Of a stretch of 64,000 bases of DNA, positions 48,730-60,179 are shown piece after piece. How positions within the stretch are numbered: position 1 is the first letter of the stretch; each line of letters starts with the position of its first letter. Source of the stretch: Cricetomys ansorgei (taxonomy: Eukaryota > Chordata > Mammalia > Rodentia > Nesomyidae); assembly GCA_026225945.1 (NCBI GenBank), contig JAMJFZ010000289.1, forward strand, positions 3,408,501 through 3,472,500, given 5' to 3'. The notes beneath the pieces were generated by a model. The model saw only the letters and a program-made list of their open reading frames with translations, was not told the origin of the DNA and ran no database searches. A program made the position numbers and the translations under genes.

Positions 48730-51700
48730 ATTAGCATGCTACTCAGTACCTATACATAATTATCTAAAATATTCCCTTTTAAGATTTTCTTCAAGATACA
48801 TTATGGGGACTGCCTAAAATTAAATCTAAAAGTCATATAGATATTGCTTTTAACATTGTTACACATGACTCTTTAAAAGGACAAAGAGCTTATGTTTTAA
48901 ATGCAAATACCACTTGCTCCACCAAAAAGACTGTACCAATTCCTGGTTGTACAGACCAATAGTGTGAACTTGCCATAATTCATCAGCTTTTACTAGATGT
49001 TTCTCAGCCATTAAATATTTTACCTGACTCTGATCTTTTATTTAAATTTGGATGACAGTTTATTTCACAGACTTAGGGAGAATCAATCTTCCAATCATGA
49101 CTGGTAGTTCTGAAACCCCAGTTTGCACATCTTCACACAAAATGGGTATCCTGAAGGAAAACTGAGGTTCAACATGAACTGACTTCATATATAAATTAGC
49201 ACAGGAAGTGCAGAGGTGCACTGAGAATAGAACTCAACCTAAAAGGGGAAAAAAGTTTTAATGTGGTCCTTCAGCTGAGTTTCCTTATTTTAAAATAAAA
49301 AGTAAATAAAAGATTGAATGAAATCGTATTAAAACCTGACAGTAAGACGGAATTGCTGGGACTTCTGTCTATATAAAATAATAGCTGGGAAAAAAAAAAA
49401 AAAAAAACTGCCCAGAAGGAAAGCCAGGAACAGCTAAAAATGTTCTTGATAAAAGGTAACACCTAAATCCTATTGAGCCCCCTGCTTGTTATTATAGCTT
49501 CTTTTTAGACTAAGAAGGCAACAACAGGTTTACAAGGTATTTTGTATTAGGACAGATTTTCTTTTTTTTTTTTTTTGCTTGATGATAAATTCCTAAGTTT
49601 ATAAAGGTATACTAAGGTTAACAAAATCAGACTTAGAGATATGAATCTAATCACTTATGCCTTTGTTCACTATGCTCAATACGGGTTTCTTATAAAATTT
49701 TAAATAAGGAAAAACATATGTTTCATAGATAAAGTATATTTAATAAATACAATATATAAACTTCTAAATTCTATTCAAGCTAGGAAAAACTGACTTAAAG
49801 ATATATGTCTAGCCTCTTTGTCTTTGCTACTGTGTTTATGGTTTAAGGGATCTTTGATTCAAATTATAAGGCTCAAACTTAACAGCAATAAAACTATAAA
49901 ATTCTACTCTTATAAAATCTACAACCTTGTTGTAAATTGTTCAAAGAAAATTAGGCCATACAAACCAACATTCAGTAACCTTAGAAAGGGTTAGGTTCTT
50001 TGGTGTGCTCAAAGGTAAGTTTGGAGTCATGTTAGGTACAGCTATGATTCATTAACAAGAACAAGCTTTGTTCTTCTGTAATGATGTCAAAATTAGGTCT
50101 AAAGCAAGTAACTAGAAACAAGTAAAGTTTGTTAAAAATATGCTGCAACTCCAACTCCTCAGAAATCTACTAAATATGACATTTCAAATGTTTAGAAAAA
50201 CAGGTTTACCATGCCATTTGGATTATACTTCTTTTTCTAACTTAACTGTAATTTTTATCAGTTTAGCATCAGCAGTAGCAATATAAGAAATTTTATCTTG
50301 TCTTTTATTATTGGAACTTCATTTTTCAAATTTCTATGCTGGTAAAACTTAACAAAAATTCTAAAAATTACAATATGAACAAGCTTGGGGTGGTTTTAAA
50401 TAGAAAATAAGAATTAATGATTTTTTTCAAAAAAAATTCTTCTGGAAAGTACAATGTCCAAGAGATTCAAACATAATGGCATGTTTTGTGAGTTCCCTTG
50501 GATTAAAAAAAAAAAAAAAAAAAAGAGTTACGCCAAAAATGCAATCAGTAAGAATTAGACTATTTGGAAGTTTTCACTTAAAATTATTTTTGGTACAGCC
50601 TGAGAATCTGCTACAGCAGACTGTCAACAAAATGTAGTAAAAACCAAAGCCTTCCAAAAAGTTCTTCTTCCTTAAGACTGTTATGCTTTGACATTGTTCA
50701 TATTTTTGTCTTATTACCATATCAGCTGGATATAAACTTTCTTTCACATTTGTGTGGAAAGAACTCAATTGTCTTCTCCTTTAGGATTTTCTATAAATAT
50801 TTTTCAGGTACTTCTGAATATCTTGTTACCTAGTAGGAAAATCTTCTCAAAATTCATAATTAAAATTGTCCTGAATTTTAAAGATCCAAAATATTAAATT
50901 AATAAAGCCCTAGTTTTAAATTTCTAAAGGTTAACGATCATTAATGATCATGGTTAATTTAATAGGTTTCGTTTGTTTTTCTTTTTAGTTTTATGCTTGC
51001 CCTTGGTCTGAAAAATGGTCATACTCTAGGAAGGGAGCTAGTTAAAGGAGGCTCATGTGAGCCTATCCTCTATGAGATGCAGTAATTTGTACAGTTTAAA
51101 GACATTATTTTACAAAGTATTCCAAGATTCTTGTGCCTAACTAGTAATGAATGAACATCAGCTTGACATCTGAAATGAGGGTGGTCTTTGGGGCTTTGTC
51201 CACTATCAAGTATATAGATACCTAAGCTCAGAGTACACTATAGGCTAGCACAATGCCTCTTTCTAACTAAATCTGCTACAAAGCACAGGCCCAGGCATGA
51301 CATGGAGCCCTTGAAACTCTAGAGAAGTACCATTGTATCATATCTGGAACTTAACTTTGTCCAACAGCTCTTTATATAACTCCTTTCTAGAAGTCTCATT
51401 ACAACTAAATATTAATAATGGTCCTACTTAAACTAGCAAAGCATAAAGTGTGTGCATGATTCAAGGAATTTTAATACTAATTATCTGACTGAAACCTTTT
51501 CCTATCCACAAGATCAAACTACTGTGGAATGACACCATCAAATACTTAACTGGAAAATTAAAAATTTAATAAATAAATACATTAATTAATTAATAATAAA
51601 TAAATAAGGTGTATTTATACCCACCTAAATTCTCTCTTACTATGCCACATGTAATTATGCAAACTTTAAATTTAAAACAAAAAGCTTTTTCATTTTAAAG

Positions 51701-52560
51701 GATAATACTTCTATTGCTATCCCAAAGCATTTTGCCCAAAAGGAGACAGAGCCAAATGTATATGTTAAGTGTAAAGGTCTAGATACTAATCAATGAAAAC
51801 AGTCCAATTTTAACACTGGGGCAAGGTTTTGCTCATATTTTTTTCACAAAATGAACAAAGTGCCAAAGGGCTCATGATCAGGACATCCACAGACCATCAG
51901 ACAAATGAAATATCTGAAGGCAGATGACAAATCCATCAAGAGGAGGTGTCACAAGAGGAAGAGTAAACTGGTAATTTGGGGAAGGAGAAATCATGGCTTT
52001 AACTCATCAAGCTGAGACTTTGGGCAGACAAGAAGACATAGAGTACTGACTCCAAAATGATACTGTTGTGTTTACTGACTGTATTACACATGAATTACCA
52101 GCTTGTCAATGCAGAACCCAAATGTGTTTTGTCAGTGGGGATAAAAAACACACCTGTGATAGGAGACAGAAGGATATTGTTTGGTCATTATATAGGCTTA
52201 TGCAGATAAACCAAAATATACTCATTTTGCTTTATAAATCTCTTCACTCGATCAATAGAATTAAGAGTGCTCAACATGAAAATTATGATTGTTCTTTACA
52301 TCTACTGGATCCTGTAATGAGAGCAGCCAGTATGGCTTTTTTCATATCCTATTTCAGAAATAGTTACTGGAATACAAGGAGAGGTCTCAAAATTGGCCTA
52401 TATAAGTAGTTCAACTACTAAAATTACAGCAAGATATTAGCAGAAATTAATCTAGAGATAGGTGAATTAAGGATCACAGCCCTACAAAGTAGAATTACAG
52501 ATGATTTGCTGCTCAAGCATAATCTTGGTTGTCAACATTTTGCTGACATTAGAATGCAGT
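48730..52560 (+). mobile_element. Possible decayed betaretrovirus-like ERV internal region
   Basis: Two anchors suggest this. At about 48,820-49,010 one frame resembles a betaretroviral RNase H domain in the spacing of its conserved positions, with stops. At about 51,850-52,080 a basic leader followed by a Trp-containing motif resembles the start of a betaretroviral envelope gene, also frameshifted. The anchors share the plus strand and lie about 3 kb apart, which fits RNase H, integrase, envelope with deletions. Everything between is AT-rich, full of stops and unassigned; poly-A runs lie at 49,390-49,407 and 50,504-50,524. Unrelated unique DNA remains quite possible. The gene remnants are broken and non-functional. 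Confidence 0.33.
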
Positions 52561-52564
52561 CACA

Positions 52565-53004
52565 TGTAGGGGGAAATGCCTTCCCAAGTACGGCCATTAA
52601 CAGTACTCTTCAGTCTCCTCCCCACCCACAGGGAAATGACCATTAAGCTTATCAGCAGGATTCGTCCTTCCCCAGCATACCAGGAGCCACCCTGTCCCAA
52701 GGGGCTAGTCCAAGGGCACAGGTCGACCACGCCCCCCCTGGATCCCCCGCGGGCGAAACTCCCGACCAATTAGTCTAACATAGAGATCTCGGAGCCAATC
52801 AGCTGCACGAGCCCCCAGCCCCAGACCCCTTTCCCCTGAACCCGATAAAAGGGCTGGGGGGGAAGGGATTGGGGCCCGCCATGCTCATCTCCTGCGTGGG
52901 ATAGGCGGGACCCGGATGCGCGCAGGTAATCAATAAATGCCTCATGCGTTTGCAGCGGTTCCTGTCTCGTGGTTCCTTAGAAACCCGCCCGGCTTGCCCT
53001 AACA
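52565..53004 (+). mobile_element. Solo LTR, GC- and CpG-rich
   Basis: Begins TGTAGGGGG and ends GCCCTAACA, so the ends are inverted (TGT..AGGG / CCCT..ACA). Inside are two CCAAT boxes ('gaccaattag', 'agccaatcag'), a TATA-like 'cccgataaaaggg' at 52,841-52,853 and AATAAA at 52,932-52,937. It contains roughly 18 CpGs, in contrast to its AT-rich, CpG-poor surroundings. No primer-binding site follows and no polypurine tract precedes, so it is read as a solo LTR. ACATGT occurs at 52,562-52,567 and 53,005-53,010. Family not identified; a 6-bp duplication would favour class II (ERVK). Confidence 0.85.
52841..52853 (+). promoter_or_regulatory. LTR TATA-like promoter element
   Basis: 'cccgataaaaggg' lies downstream of two CCAAT boxes and about 80 bp upstream of AATAAA, the usual order for an LTR polymerase II promoter and its polyadenylation signal. 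Whether it is active cannot be seen. Confidence 0.6.
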
Positions 53005-53269
53005 ACATGTGTTGTTTTAATATGTCAGATTTTTCCTATACTGTTGGTAGTCAATTAATGATTTACATAAATTGATAAACAAAATCCTTCATGCGACCTT
53101 TAAATAGCTATCCTCATTAAACTGTTTTCTCCTTTCCTCGGGCCTTTGTGAGCTATTTTTATTATTCTCTTATGCTTGCTTGCCTACCTTAGACTAGCCA
53201 TAGAGACAATTCATTTGACCTCTATTACAGTCACTCTTTTTTTGTTTTTCTTTTAAAAAAAATTAGGAA

Positions 53270-54085
53270 GGAGGATATGTTGGAGGATATGTGGAGGACC
53301 TTTGTATGCACAGACCTGCAGGGAAAGTAGAATGTTGAGTATGCAGGATTGTCCTCCCAAACAAATGGACATATAACCTGTTCTTCTAACCAGAAAGCTA
53401 GGTAGCCTATCGTTCAGCTCATGGAGTAGGCCTTGAATCCAATCAGAGTGTATTTGGTTTCTCCCACAAGGTTTTTGCCACTGTTGCACCAGCATGTCAT
53501 ACAGGCATGTCACCATAGATTTGTAGTTGGCTTGGTGTTTATCTTTCCCCTCACTTAGCAAGCAGAGTACCTTCCAGTATCATAAATATTAGTCAGTAAG
53601 GGTGAAGGCTCTAGGTAGACACCAGGTAAGCTTTGCCATATTCAAGGAGATATGTAAGTGTTGTCTTCAGCCATAGTGCCTTACAATCAGTTTGTGAAGA
53701 GCTACCAATGGCCTCAGCAAGAACCGAATTTGTTTGGAGGTTTCTACAAGGCCTTTTTGTCCAACAGCTAAATCAGATGCAACCTATACCTGATTTAAGC
53801 AGGAGATATCTAGTTTGAGTTTTGTCTCCATTATTTGATGATTACACATTGATTTTTTTTTCTTATGAATAATTACTTTAAGAAAATCTACTATAGTTAG
53901 TTCCCATATGACCAACAAATGGCCTTTACTGTGTTAGCTGTCTCTCTTCATATTCTCTTTCTTCCATCTCTCTTCATCCCCCTTTCTCATTTAATATTCT
54001 CATTTAAAACTACTCCCTACTTTTCTTATGTGGCCATTATTTTATTTCTTAGTTCCAAGGAAATATCTTAAATACAACATTACAT
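53270..54085 (-). mobile_element. L1 (Lx-type) 3' UTR, antisense
   Basis: 'catggagtaggccttgaatc', 'ttgcaccagcatgtcataca', 'accttccagtatcataaata', 'tagacaccaggtaagctttg' and 'tttctacaaggcctttttgt' follow the antisense L1 3' UTR in order. It overlaps the region covered by part of the copy at 19.6 kb but is an independent insertion. The 102-codon minus-strand frame inside it (53,253-53,561) is spurious. Confidence 0.85.
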
Positions 54086-54110
54086 TTCAGCTAGTATACT
54101 AGGAAAAATG

Positions 54111-54219
54111 GTTAGCTATGCATGGTGGCACTTGCAATCTCTCTCAGGCAGGTAGTTGCAGGAGGATCAGTTCAAAGCTAGTGTGAATACACAGAATGAG
54201 GCTAGCCTTAGCCTATGAG
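54111..54219 (+). mobile_element. Old B1 (PB1/B1F-type) SINE, 5' part
   Basis: 'gcatggtggcacttgcaatc', 'ggaggatcagttcaaagcta' and 'gaatgaggctagccttagcc' match an old B1-type SINE. Its 3' end appears after the inserted LTR at 54,789-54,825 ('tatgagactatctcaaaaac'). Confidence 0.82.
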
Positions 54220-54788
54220 TGTTGTGAGATATTTTATAGTTATGGGATCATACTCCTGTGTGCTGTTTTAGGGGGAAGGGTGCTTCCTGATGCCTTGCAG
54301 CATGTAAAGGATTCACTTCCTACCTGTTAACATCTCTGTGCTAAAAACAATGGAGTAGCCACCCAGATCTCCTTATGAACAGGCCATTTGTTTATCTTAA
54401 TGCAGATGAAGGTTTCCTAGCACTATCAATGGTCTGCAGCTGGGTGATCAGAGAAGACTCTGACTCATCCCCCTATCCCACCAGCCCCCCACTCCCCTGG
54501 CTTGGACACCCGCAGGGATAGGCTACTTATCTGATGGCAGGCCTTGAGACTTGTTAGGTTCCACTCATTTGTTTAATGAAGGCTTGTGCGGAGAGAGGGA
54601 GGAGTTTTGAATGAATAAAGCAGCTAGGGGCTGAAGCTGGAGGAATGAGCAGAGATGGGCTGAGAATGAGGAGGATAGTGTGAGGATGATGGAGTGAGCT
54701 CTCTGCCTAAGAGAGTACAGGATCCCTGAGAGTTGTCGTGGCTCCTTATTAATATCTCGCCAGTGAATCAATGAATAATATTTTAACA
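54220..54788 (+). mobile_element. Solo LTR (class II/ERVK-like) inserted in a B1
   Basis: Begins TGTTGTGAGATATTTTAT and ends AATATTTTAACA. The exact 6-bp repeat TATGAG flanks it at 54,214-54,219 and 54,789-54,794, which is also the point where the host SINE is split. Inside are 'gattcacttcctacctgtta', 'gggtgatcagagaagactct' and 'tgaatgaataaagcagctag' with AATAAA. A 6-bp duplication is typical of class II ERVs. The interior resembles a rodent ERVK LTR (RMER6-like, from memory). Confidence 0.93.
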
Positions 54789-54825
54789 TATGAGACTATC
54801 TCAAAAACCTAAAATAAGTAAATAA
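54789..54825 (+). mobile_element. Old B1 SINE, 3' part
   Basis: 'tatgagactatctcaaaaac' with an A-rich tail completes the SINE interrupted by the LTR. Confidence 0.8.
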
Positions 54826-54829
54826 CAGA

Positions 54830-56975
54830 TGAATACATAGATAAATGTAAATCAATATTAAGACTTCTCAATTTGCTTTAACTAGAACTCTTCCTCTTCG
54901 TCAAAAATTAAAAAACAAACAGAAGAATAAACTTTGACTAGTACTCCAGGGTGGACATGAGGGTAATCATTCGAGGACTGTTTATATTCTAGCAGGACTC
55001 TGATCATCAAAGTGATACATGGGGGTATGTGAGCAGTAACCTAATTAAAGGAAAGAGATAGTTTTTTGTTATTGCAAGTCAAGAAAACCAACTTCCACTG
55101 CTACAAGGATGCTCTGAAAGGATGAGTTTACAATATAAAAACCAATACTTTTCTAAAATTACTACAAGTATTTAAGACAGAATAGATGCAATGTACAATG
55201 AAAGCAGGCAGGACTTTCTCACCTCCATCTCCCTGCTTCTTTATTCTTCTCATAATACATTAGGGATGTGTAAAAAAAAGAGGGAAAAGAATATTCAGGC
55301 AAATAATAAATTCCTCTCACATTTTTAGGTTACAAATGGTACTTTAGACTCTTGAACTCAGGTTTCTGATTCTAGAGGAACTATAGTTTCATCTCTGGTA
55401 CTCTGGCTTCTATTCTTATTAGAGTTCAGGTCACACACTACATTATCACCATGAATACTGCTGAGAATCTTGCTTTACGATGGCTTTTTTAAATAAATTA
55501 CAGTGGGGAGTATCTAGATTTGCAGAAGAATAGCCAGTGTTAATCACAGTGCTTAAGATCATGTATTAAAAATACATGTAGACAGTATATATAGAGGGTA
55601 GTCTGAAAGTTTTATGTCTTAAGAACAAGAATAGGCTGAGTAATATGCCTATGAAGTTGAGAATTTAAACCACAATTCCTTCATATTATAGTTAAGAATC
55701 ATGTATTTATACACTATGATGTTATTTTGTCCTAAACTATAATGTTTAATATATATTCTGTAAGGATGTTTAAAATAGTATAAATAGGGTTGTAAGTACC
55801 ATAGAGAAATATGTGTAATTTGTTCTAATGTTGACTGTCTAGAGTTATACATCGTAAAGTTTACAATTGTTAACATTAATAATGCCAGGAACATTTGTGC
55901 TGTATCATCAGCTTTAGTCCAGACAAGTATAAACTCAGAGTATGATCTGTCTCTTCTTCACCAACCTAATAATCACTTTCTACACATTGTATGTAGTGTA
56001 TGAAAAAAAAAATCACAGTTTTCCGGCTGCCCATCTTTTTAGATATCTATGACATTTTTTAATTCATTTCATACAAAGTACCCTATTTGTGCTTTTAGAA
56101 TCAGGTATTATTTTATTCTATCATACAAACTTCCTAGTTTCCAATATAACTCTTTCCAATAACTCTTTGATTATTGCCTCTTTCCTCAAACCAATAAATG
56201 CCTTAAGATATTTTCTAGTTTTATATTTCATTTCTATCTTCTTTTTAAAATTTTGATTTTTTCCCTCATTCTACATGACATCCTATTATGATATCATGAT
56301 CATAAAGAATCATTTTTATCATTTTTCAAGCACCTTTAAAAATAATTCACCTTCTCTTTCTAGGAATAAAATCTTTAAATGAGGATGAAACAATTCCTGT
56401 ACTCTAAAAACCATCTTGAAAGTTTTGATCATATAAGATGTGAAAGCAAACATTATTATAATCCTCAATTGGTCATTGGGAAGCACAACATTTGGAGATT
56501 GAACGACTGAATTGGTCTTTCCTGTGCATTTTATCTTGAGCTTAAAGGAAAGCATCTGTGCTGTGCTATTGATTCTGCCTTGTAGGTCTCGTGACCTCAT
56601 TACCAGAAAGGAAAGCACTTCAAATATACTATACAAGATAGGATTTTCCTTCCAAAAATAATAGGCAAAACAAATAAGGAATAGATTTACAATATTTCCT
56701 TGAGAATGTTAAAAATCAGACAACAACAAAACACACAAGTAGATATTATAAGAGAGGCATCAAAACTCACTTTACTACTTTTAAATATAAATTTGAGAAA
56801 AGACTTTAAAAGACACACCTGGTACTAGTCTAATTAAGATATAAGCCATTTCCAAAGCTCATAATTCCCAGCTTATTGGAATTAGTATGAACAATAGAAC
56901 TTAGAATCCATTAATTCACTTTTCCAAGCAAATGCCATTTAGTTTAAAAAGTCCTAAAGTTTATAAAAGGTTACT
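54830..56975. other. Long unique AT-rich block
   Basis: About 2.1 kb with no transposon or exon recognised. The longest frame is 105 codons on the minus strand (56,319-56,636) and has no recognised domain. Confidence 0.5.
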
Positions 56976-56978
56976 TCA

Positions 56979-57097
56979 CAATATATGTATTGTATATTGT
57001 ATATATTGTGTATATATATAATATATAGAATATATACACACACATATATATACATATGTTGTATATATGCATATATATGCGTGTATATATATGCGTG

Positions 57098-57130
<33 letters not shown>

Positions 57131-57138
57131 GTAAGTGT

Positions 57139-57171
<33 letters not shown>
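56979..57171. repeat. Compound TATA/TACA/TG microsatellite
   Basis: TATA-rich alternating tract with 'gcatatatatgcgtgtatat' repeats passing into (TG)13 at about 57,143-57,171. Frames across it are spurious. Confidence 0.95.
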
Positions 57172-57172
<1 letters not shown>

Positions 57173-57439
57173 CAAACAACTTCAACTAAAAATTCTTTCA
57201 TTATTTTACCACGAACAGCATCATTATGGAACACATACCCTCAATAGTTATTCTCCTTCTGATAGGAAACTTTGTAGTTTCAACTTATGTACATTAGCAA
57301 TCCCTTTTCATTCATGCTCCTAAACTAAATCCTTACCTCCCAAAGTCACTCTGGTTATCAATATTTGAAATTAAAAATTAAGATTTATTTTTGTATTTAA
57401 ATCTATTTGCATTTCATTCCACTCTGTGAAACCCTCAGG

Positions 57440-57790
57440 ATTTCTGTCTCAGAATGTCAGTGGTTTGGAGGAGAGTTTGGACCAGAATAGTGAATGAGTT
57501 GAACCAGAAGAGAACAGAATGCAGAAGGAGCTAATCAGTTTCAGTCAGCAGTAAGTCTTGAAGGTTGATTAGATTGTAGTGAGGTTTAATTGTTCTAGAT
57601 TTTACAGAGGCTTAGTCTGAAGCCTTCTGGTGCCAAGCTTAAGAATACATTGTAAAGAGTACAAAATGCTCCTGGGCTCCAGGACTAAAAACTGGTGATT
57701 GAATTAGACAAAAGAATACAAAGCCTTTGATTCTGAATCAGCATCTACATCTGGTGAGTCTACATCTATACTATCTCAATTATCCTTTCC
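57440..57790 (+). mobile_element. AGTCAG-rich LTR-like element, copy 3 (5'-truncated)
   Basis: 'cagaaggagctaatcagttt', 'cagtcagcagtaagtcttga', 'tgaattagacaaaagaatac' and 'gcatctacatctggtgagtc' match copies 2 and 4 in order. The polyadenylation-like site reads agaataca instead of gaataaac. Confidence 0.75.
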
Positions 57791-58130
57791 TTTGGGCTTA
57801 CCATGCTTCTGCCAGCATCCCAACCCTGAGTTCTGAGTGTATACTAGTCATCTCCCCTCTAGCTGAACCACTTTTACCTTACTCCTAGTTCAGTTTTCCA
57901 GGCATTTCCACACACCATTGCTGTCCTATGTCTGGCTGTTTCCAATATACTCCATCATTGTGGATTCTCCCTTTATTTGGCAGTCTCCCGAAGCCTCATC
58001 CATGCCGTATATCAGAAATACATTCCTGGAAGTCCCTCAGCTGCCATGTCTTATTAGTTACATTAAAGCCACTGAGAATTCAGTGTGAGGTATAAATAAA
58101 ATGTTTTAAAGGTCTTATCAAGCTCAGGAA
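57791..58130. other. Unclassified sequence
   Basis: Less AT-rich than average but not matched to any family; no exon recognised. Confidence 0.4.
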
Positions 58131-58134
58131 AAAA

Positions 58135-58440
58135 AAAAGTAGAAAACTTCTTAGGGCCTGAAAGTCCAAGGTCAAGGTGCCAATAGTTCAGTCTATAAAA
58201 GCCAAGCCTTTGATTTAAAGATGTAATTTTGAATACTCCTTCCTCTCAAGGCCACAGATACTATATCTTTATATAATAGAGGGACTAAAACTCAAAGGAG
58301 GCTATAGGATACTTCATTTAATCAAGTTTTATTAGAACATGAAAATAGAATCCTTATGACTGTACCAATTCTTAAAGGCCTCGCCTCCAAATACAATCAC
58401 AGTAAATAAGTTATGAAGTGTGAATTTTGGAACAACAACT
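58135..58440 (-). mobile_element. MLT1-type MaLR LTR fragment, antisense
   Basis: 'ctgaaagtccaaggtcaagg' near the left end and 'cttaaaggcctcgcctccaa', 'atacaatcacagtaaataag' and 'gtgaattttgg' at the right reproduce the antisense order of MLT1 LTRs ('ggaagtccaagatcaaggtg'...'aaaggccctgtctccaaata'). Confidence 0.75.
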
Positions 58441-58444
58441 TTAA

Positions 58445-60175
58445 ATGAAAGAACTGTAAGATCAGTGGAATATGTAAGATCTTTATGATTGGAGTACTAT
58501 GGTTCTCATTTTTGTTAATATTCAAAATATTGCTTTCAAAGATTGATGTTTGTTATTGAAGTCTATTTTTAGTTGTGATTAAAATATTGTTTTGTGAATT
58601 GTTGGGTGAGTGTCTGCCCAGATCTTGGTGTTTTGTATTGTTTGCAGGTGCTGGATTTCTGTGGGGAATGGTTGATTGCTTATGATGTGCACCTGAGGAG
58701 TTCTTAATCAATAAAAACATCTGAGCTCAGAAGCTGGCCCTTTTAGTTGGTCATGTCGAGCATGGTGTTGGCCATGATGGTGGTTCCCTCTACTGAGGTC
58801 TGGCAGGGTTTGCACATATGAGAATGACTCCTGATAGTCCTTGCTGTACTACCACAGTAGGTGAACTACTGCAGGTATCTTTTTCTATAATATTATTATA
58901 ACGATTTATTCAGTATTTTACTTCTAGGATTAAATGAAATGGTAAATATACAGTGTTTGAATCTCAATAAAGTATCAATGGAGAATGTAAGAGTGAAACT
59001 AAGAAAATAAAGGATTCTCTGTCATTTGTTGGTAGAGTTCTCCTACATTAGAACCTCTATATGCAGAGTTAATGACAAGGAACTCATTCAAAAATTAGGT
59101 TGGCATAGGCACACACTAGAGGACAGTTCAAAAGTAGTTGAAAGTTAAAACTTTGCTCCATTTTCATTGAGAGAATGGCCATCTAGTTTGTATCAAGGGT
59201 CTTTCAGAAATGATATAGTGGTTTCAGCCCAGGGCTTAAGGGAAACAAAAATCCATAATAGGATCAATCAGAGGTTACCACAAGTTTAAGAATCTTGTCA
59301 CATGCTCTAGTATTGAAAAGGCCAAGGTTCAATTGGCACAGAACAAAACTCTTCTCACATCAAACACTTGCCTCTTCAGCAGGGCCTTGGAGAGCATTTC
59401 ATCTCCAGAAAGAAGCTTTGCAAGTGTTTTCTCACCAGCTGAGGCAGCTAACAGGAATGTGATCAAACCAGTAAATAAACAACAAAATCAGGTAGATAAT
59501 AGAAAAAAGGAAGGTGCTCATCAGACCATTTCAGACAAAAGTTGGTAAATCCCATGTGCCAATGAACCTTGTCTACTTAGTATAGGTTAAAAAACATCTG
59601 GATAACATACTAAAATAATTTAATATCTATGAAAATGAAATAAGTAAAATGATTTTTTATCATTTTAGGTGTTTTTATAAGTAGTCTAATAGAGAAATCA
59701 GTACTTTAAATTCAGTAATTATTTCTTACATTGTTTTCCATTATTTCTTTTCTTAATTTGGCAGCATTCTGAATAGGTAAGCATGCGTTCATTTAAAAAC
59801 ATAATTACTCCTCCTATCATTACTTCTCAGAGAACATAGAGAGAACTTCAGTCTTTATTACAGGACAGTAGAAATTAGAGGAGAATCACCTAAAACACAA
59901 TGACACAAATGAAATAAAATTAGTCTTTAGGTGATTTATTGTTTGAGCATGCATTTTAAATGGAGACCTGATTATGTATAACCACGGCATCCACTAGTGT
60001 GCAGGAGTAATTGATTTCCCTCAATCACTTCCTCATGCCAAATAGTGATTGTAATTCCTTAATGTATCCTACAAGGGATGTTTCCAATTATCTTACTAAA
60101 CAACCTTTTTAGAAGCTGTTGCCAGGTATAAGACCTCTTAATTGTTGGTGGCATACTGTGAATCAGATTTTATAG
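58445..60175. other. Mostly unique sequence with a possible LTR-like piece
   Basis: At about 58,600-58,870 'ctgaggagttcttaatcaat' overlaps AATAAA (58,710-58,715) and is followed by GC-richer sequence, faintly like an LTR 3' part. The rest shows no family or exon. Confidence 0.35.
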
Positions 60176-60179
60176 AGCA

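Noticed and set aside
52068..52409. 113-codon plus-strand frame as an intact gene
   Set aside because: No intact domain; at most part of a decayed retroviral envelope region, and other frames carry the resemblance.
52565..53004. CpG island promoter of a host gene
   Set aside because: TG...CA ends, CCAAT/TATA/AATAAA order and edge repeats fit an LTR, and no gene follows.
48730..53004. A single provirus made of the decayed internal region and the CpG-rich LTR
   Set aside because: No polypurine tract precedes the LTR, and CpG content and decay differ strongly, so two separate insertions are more likely.
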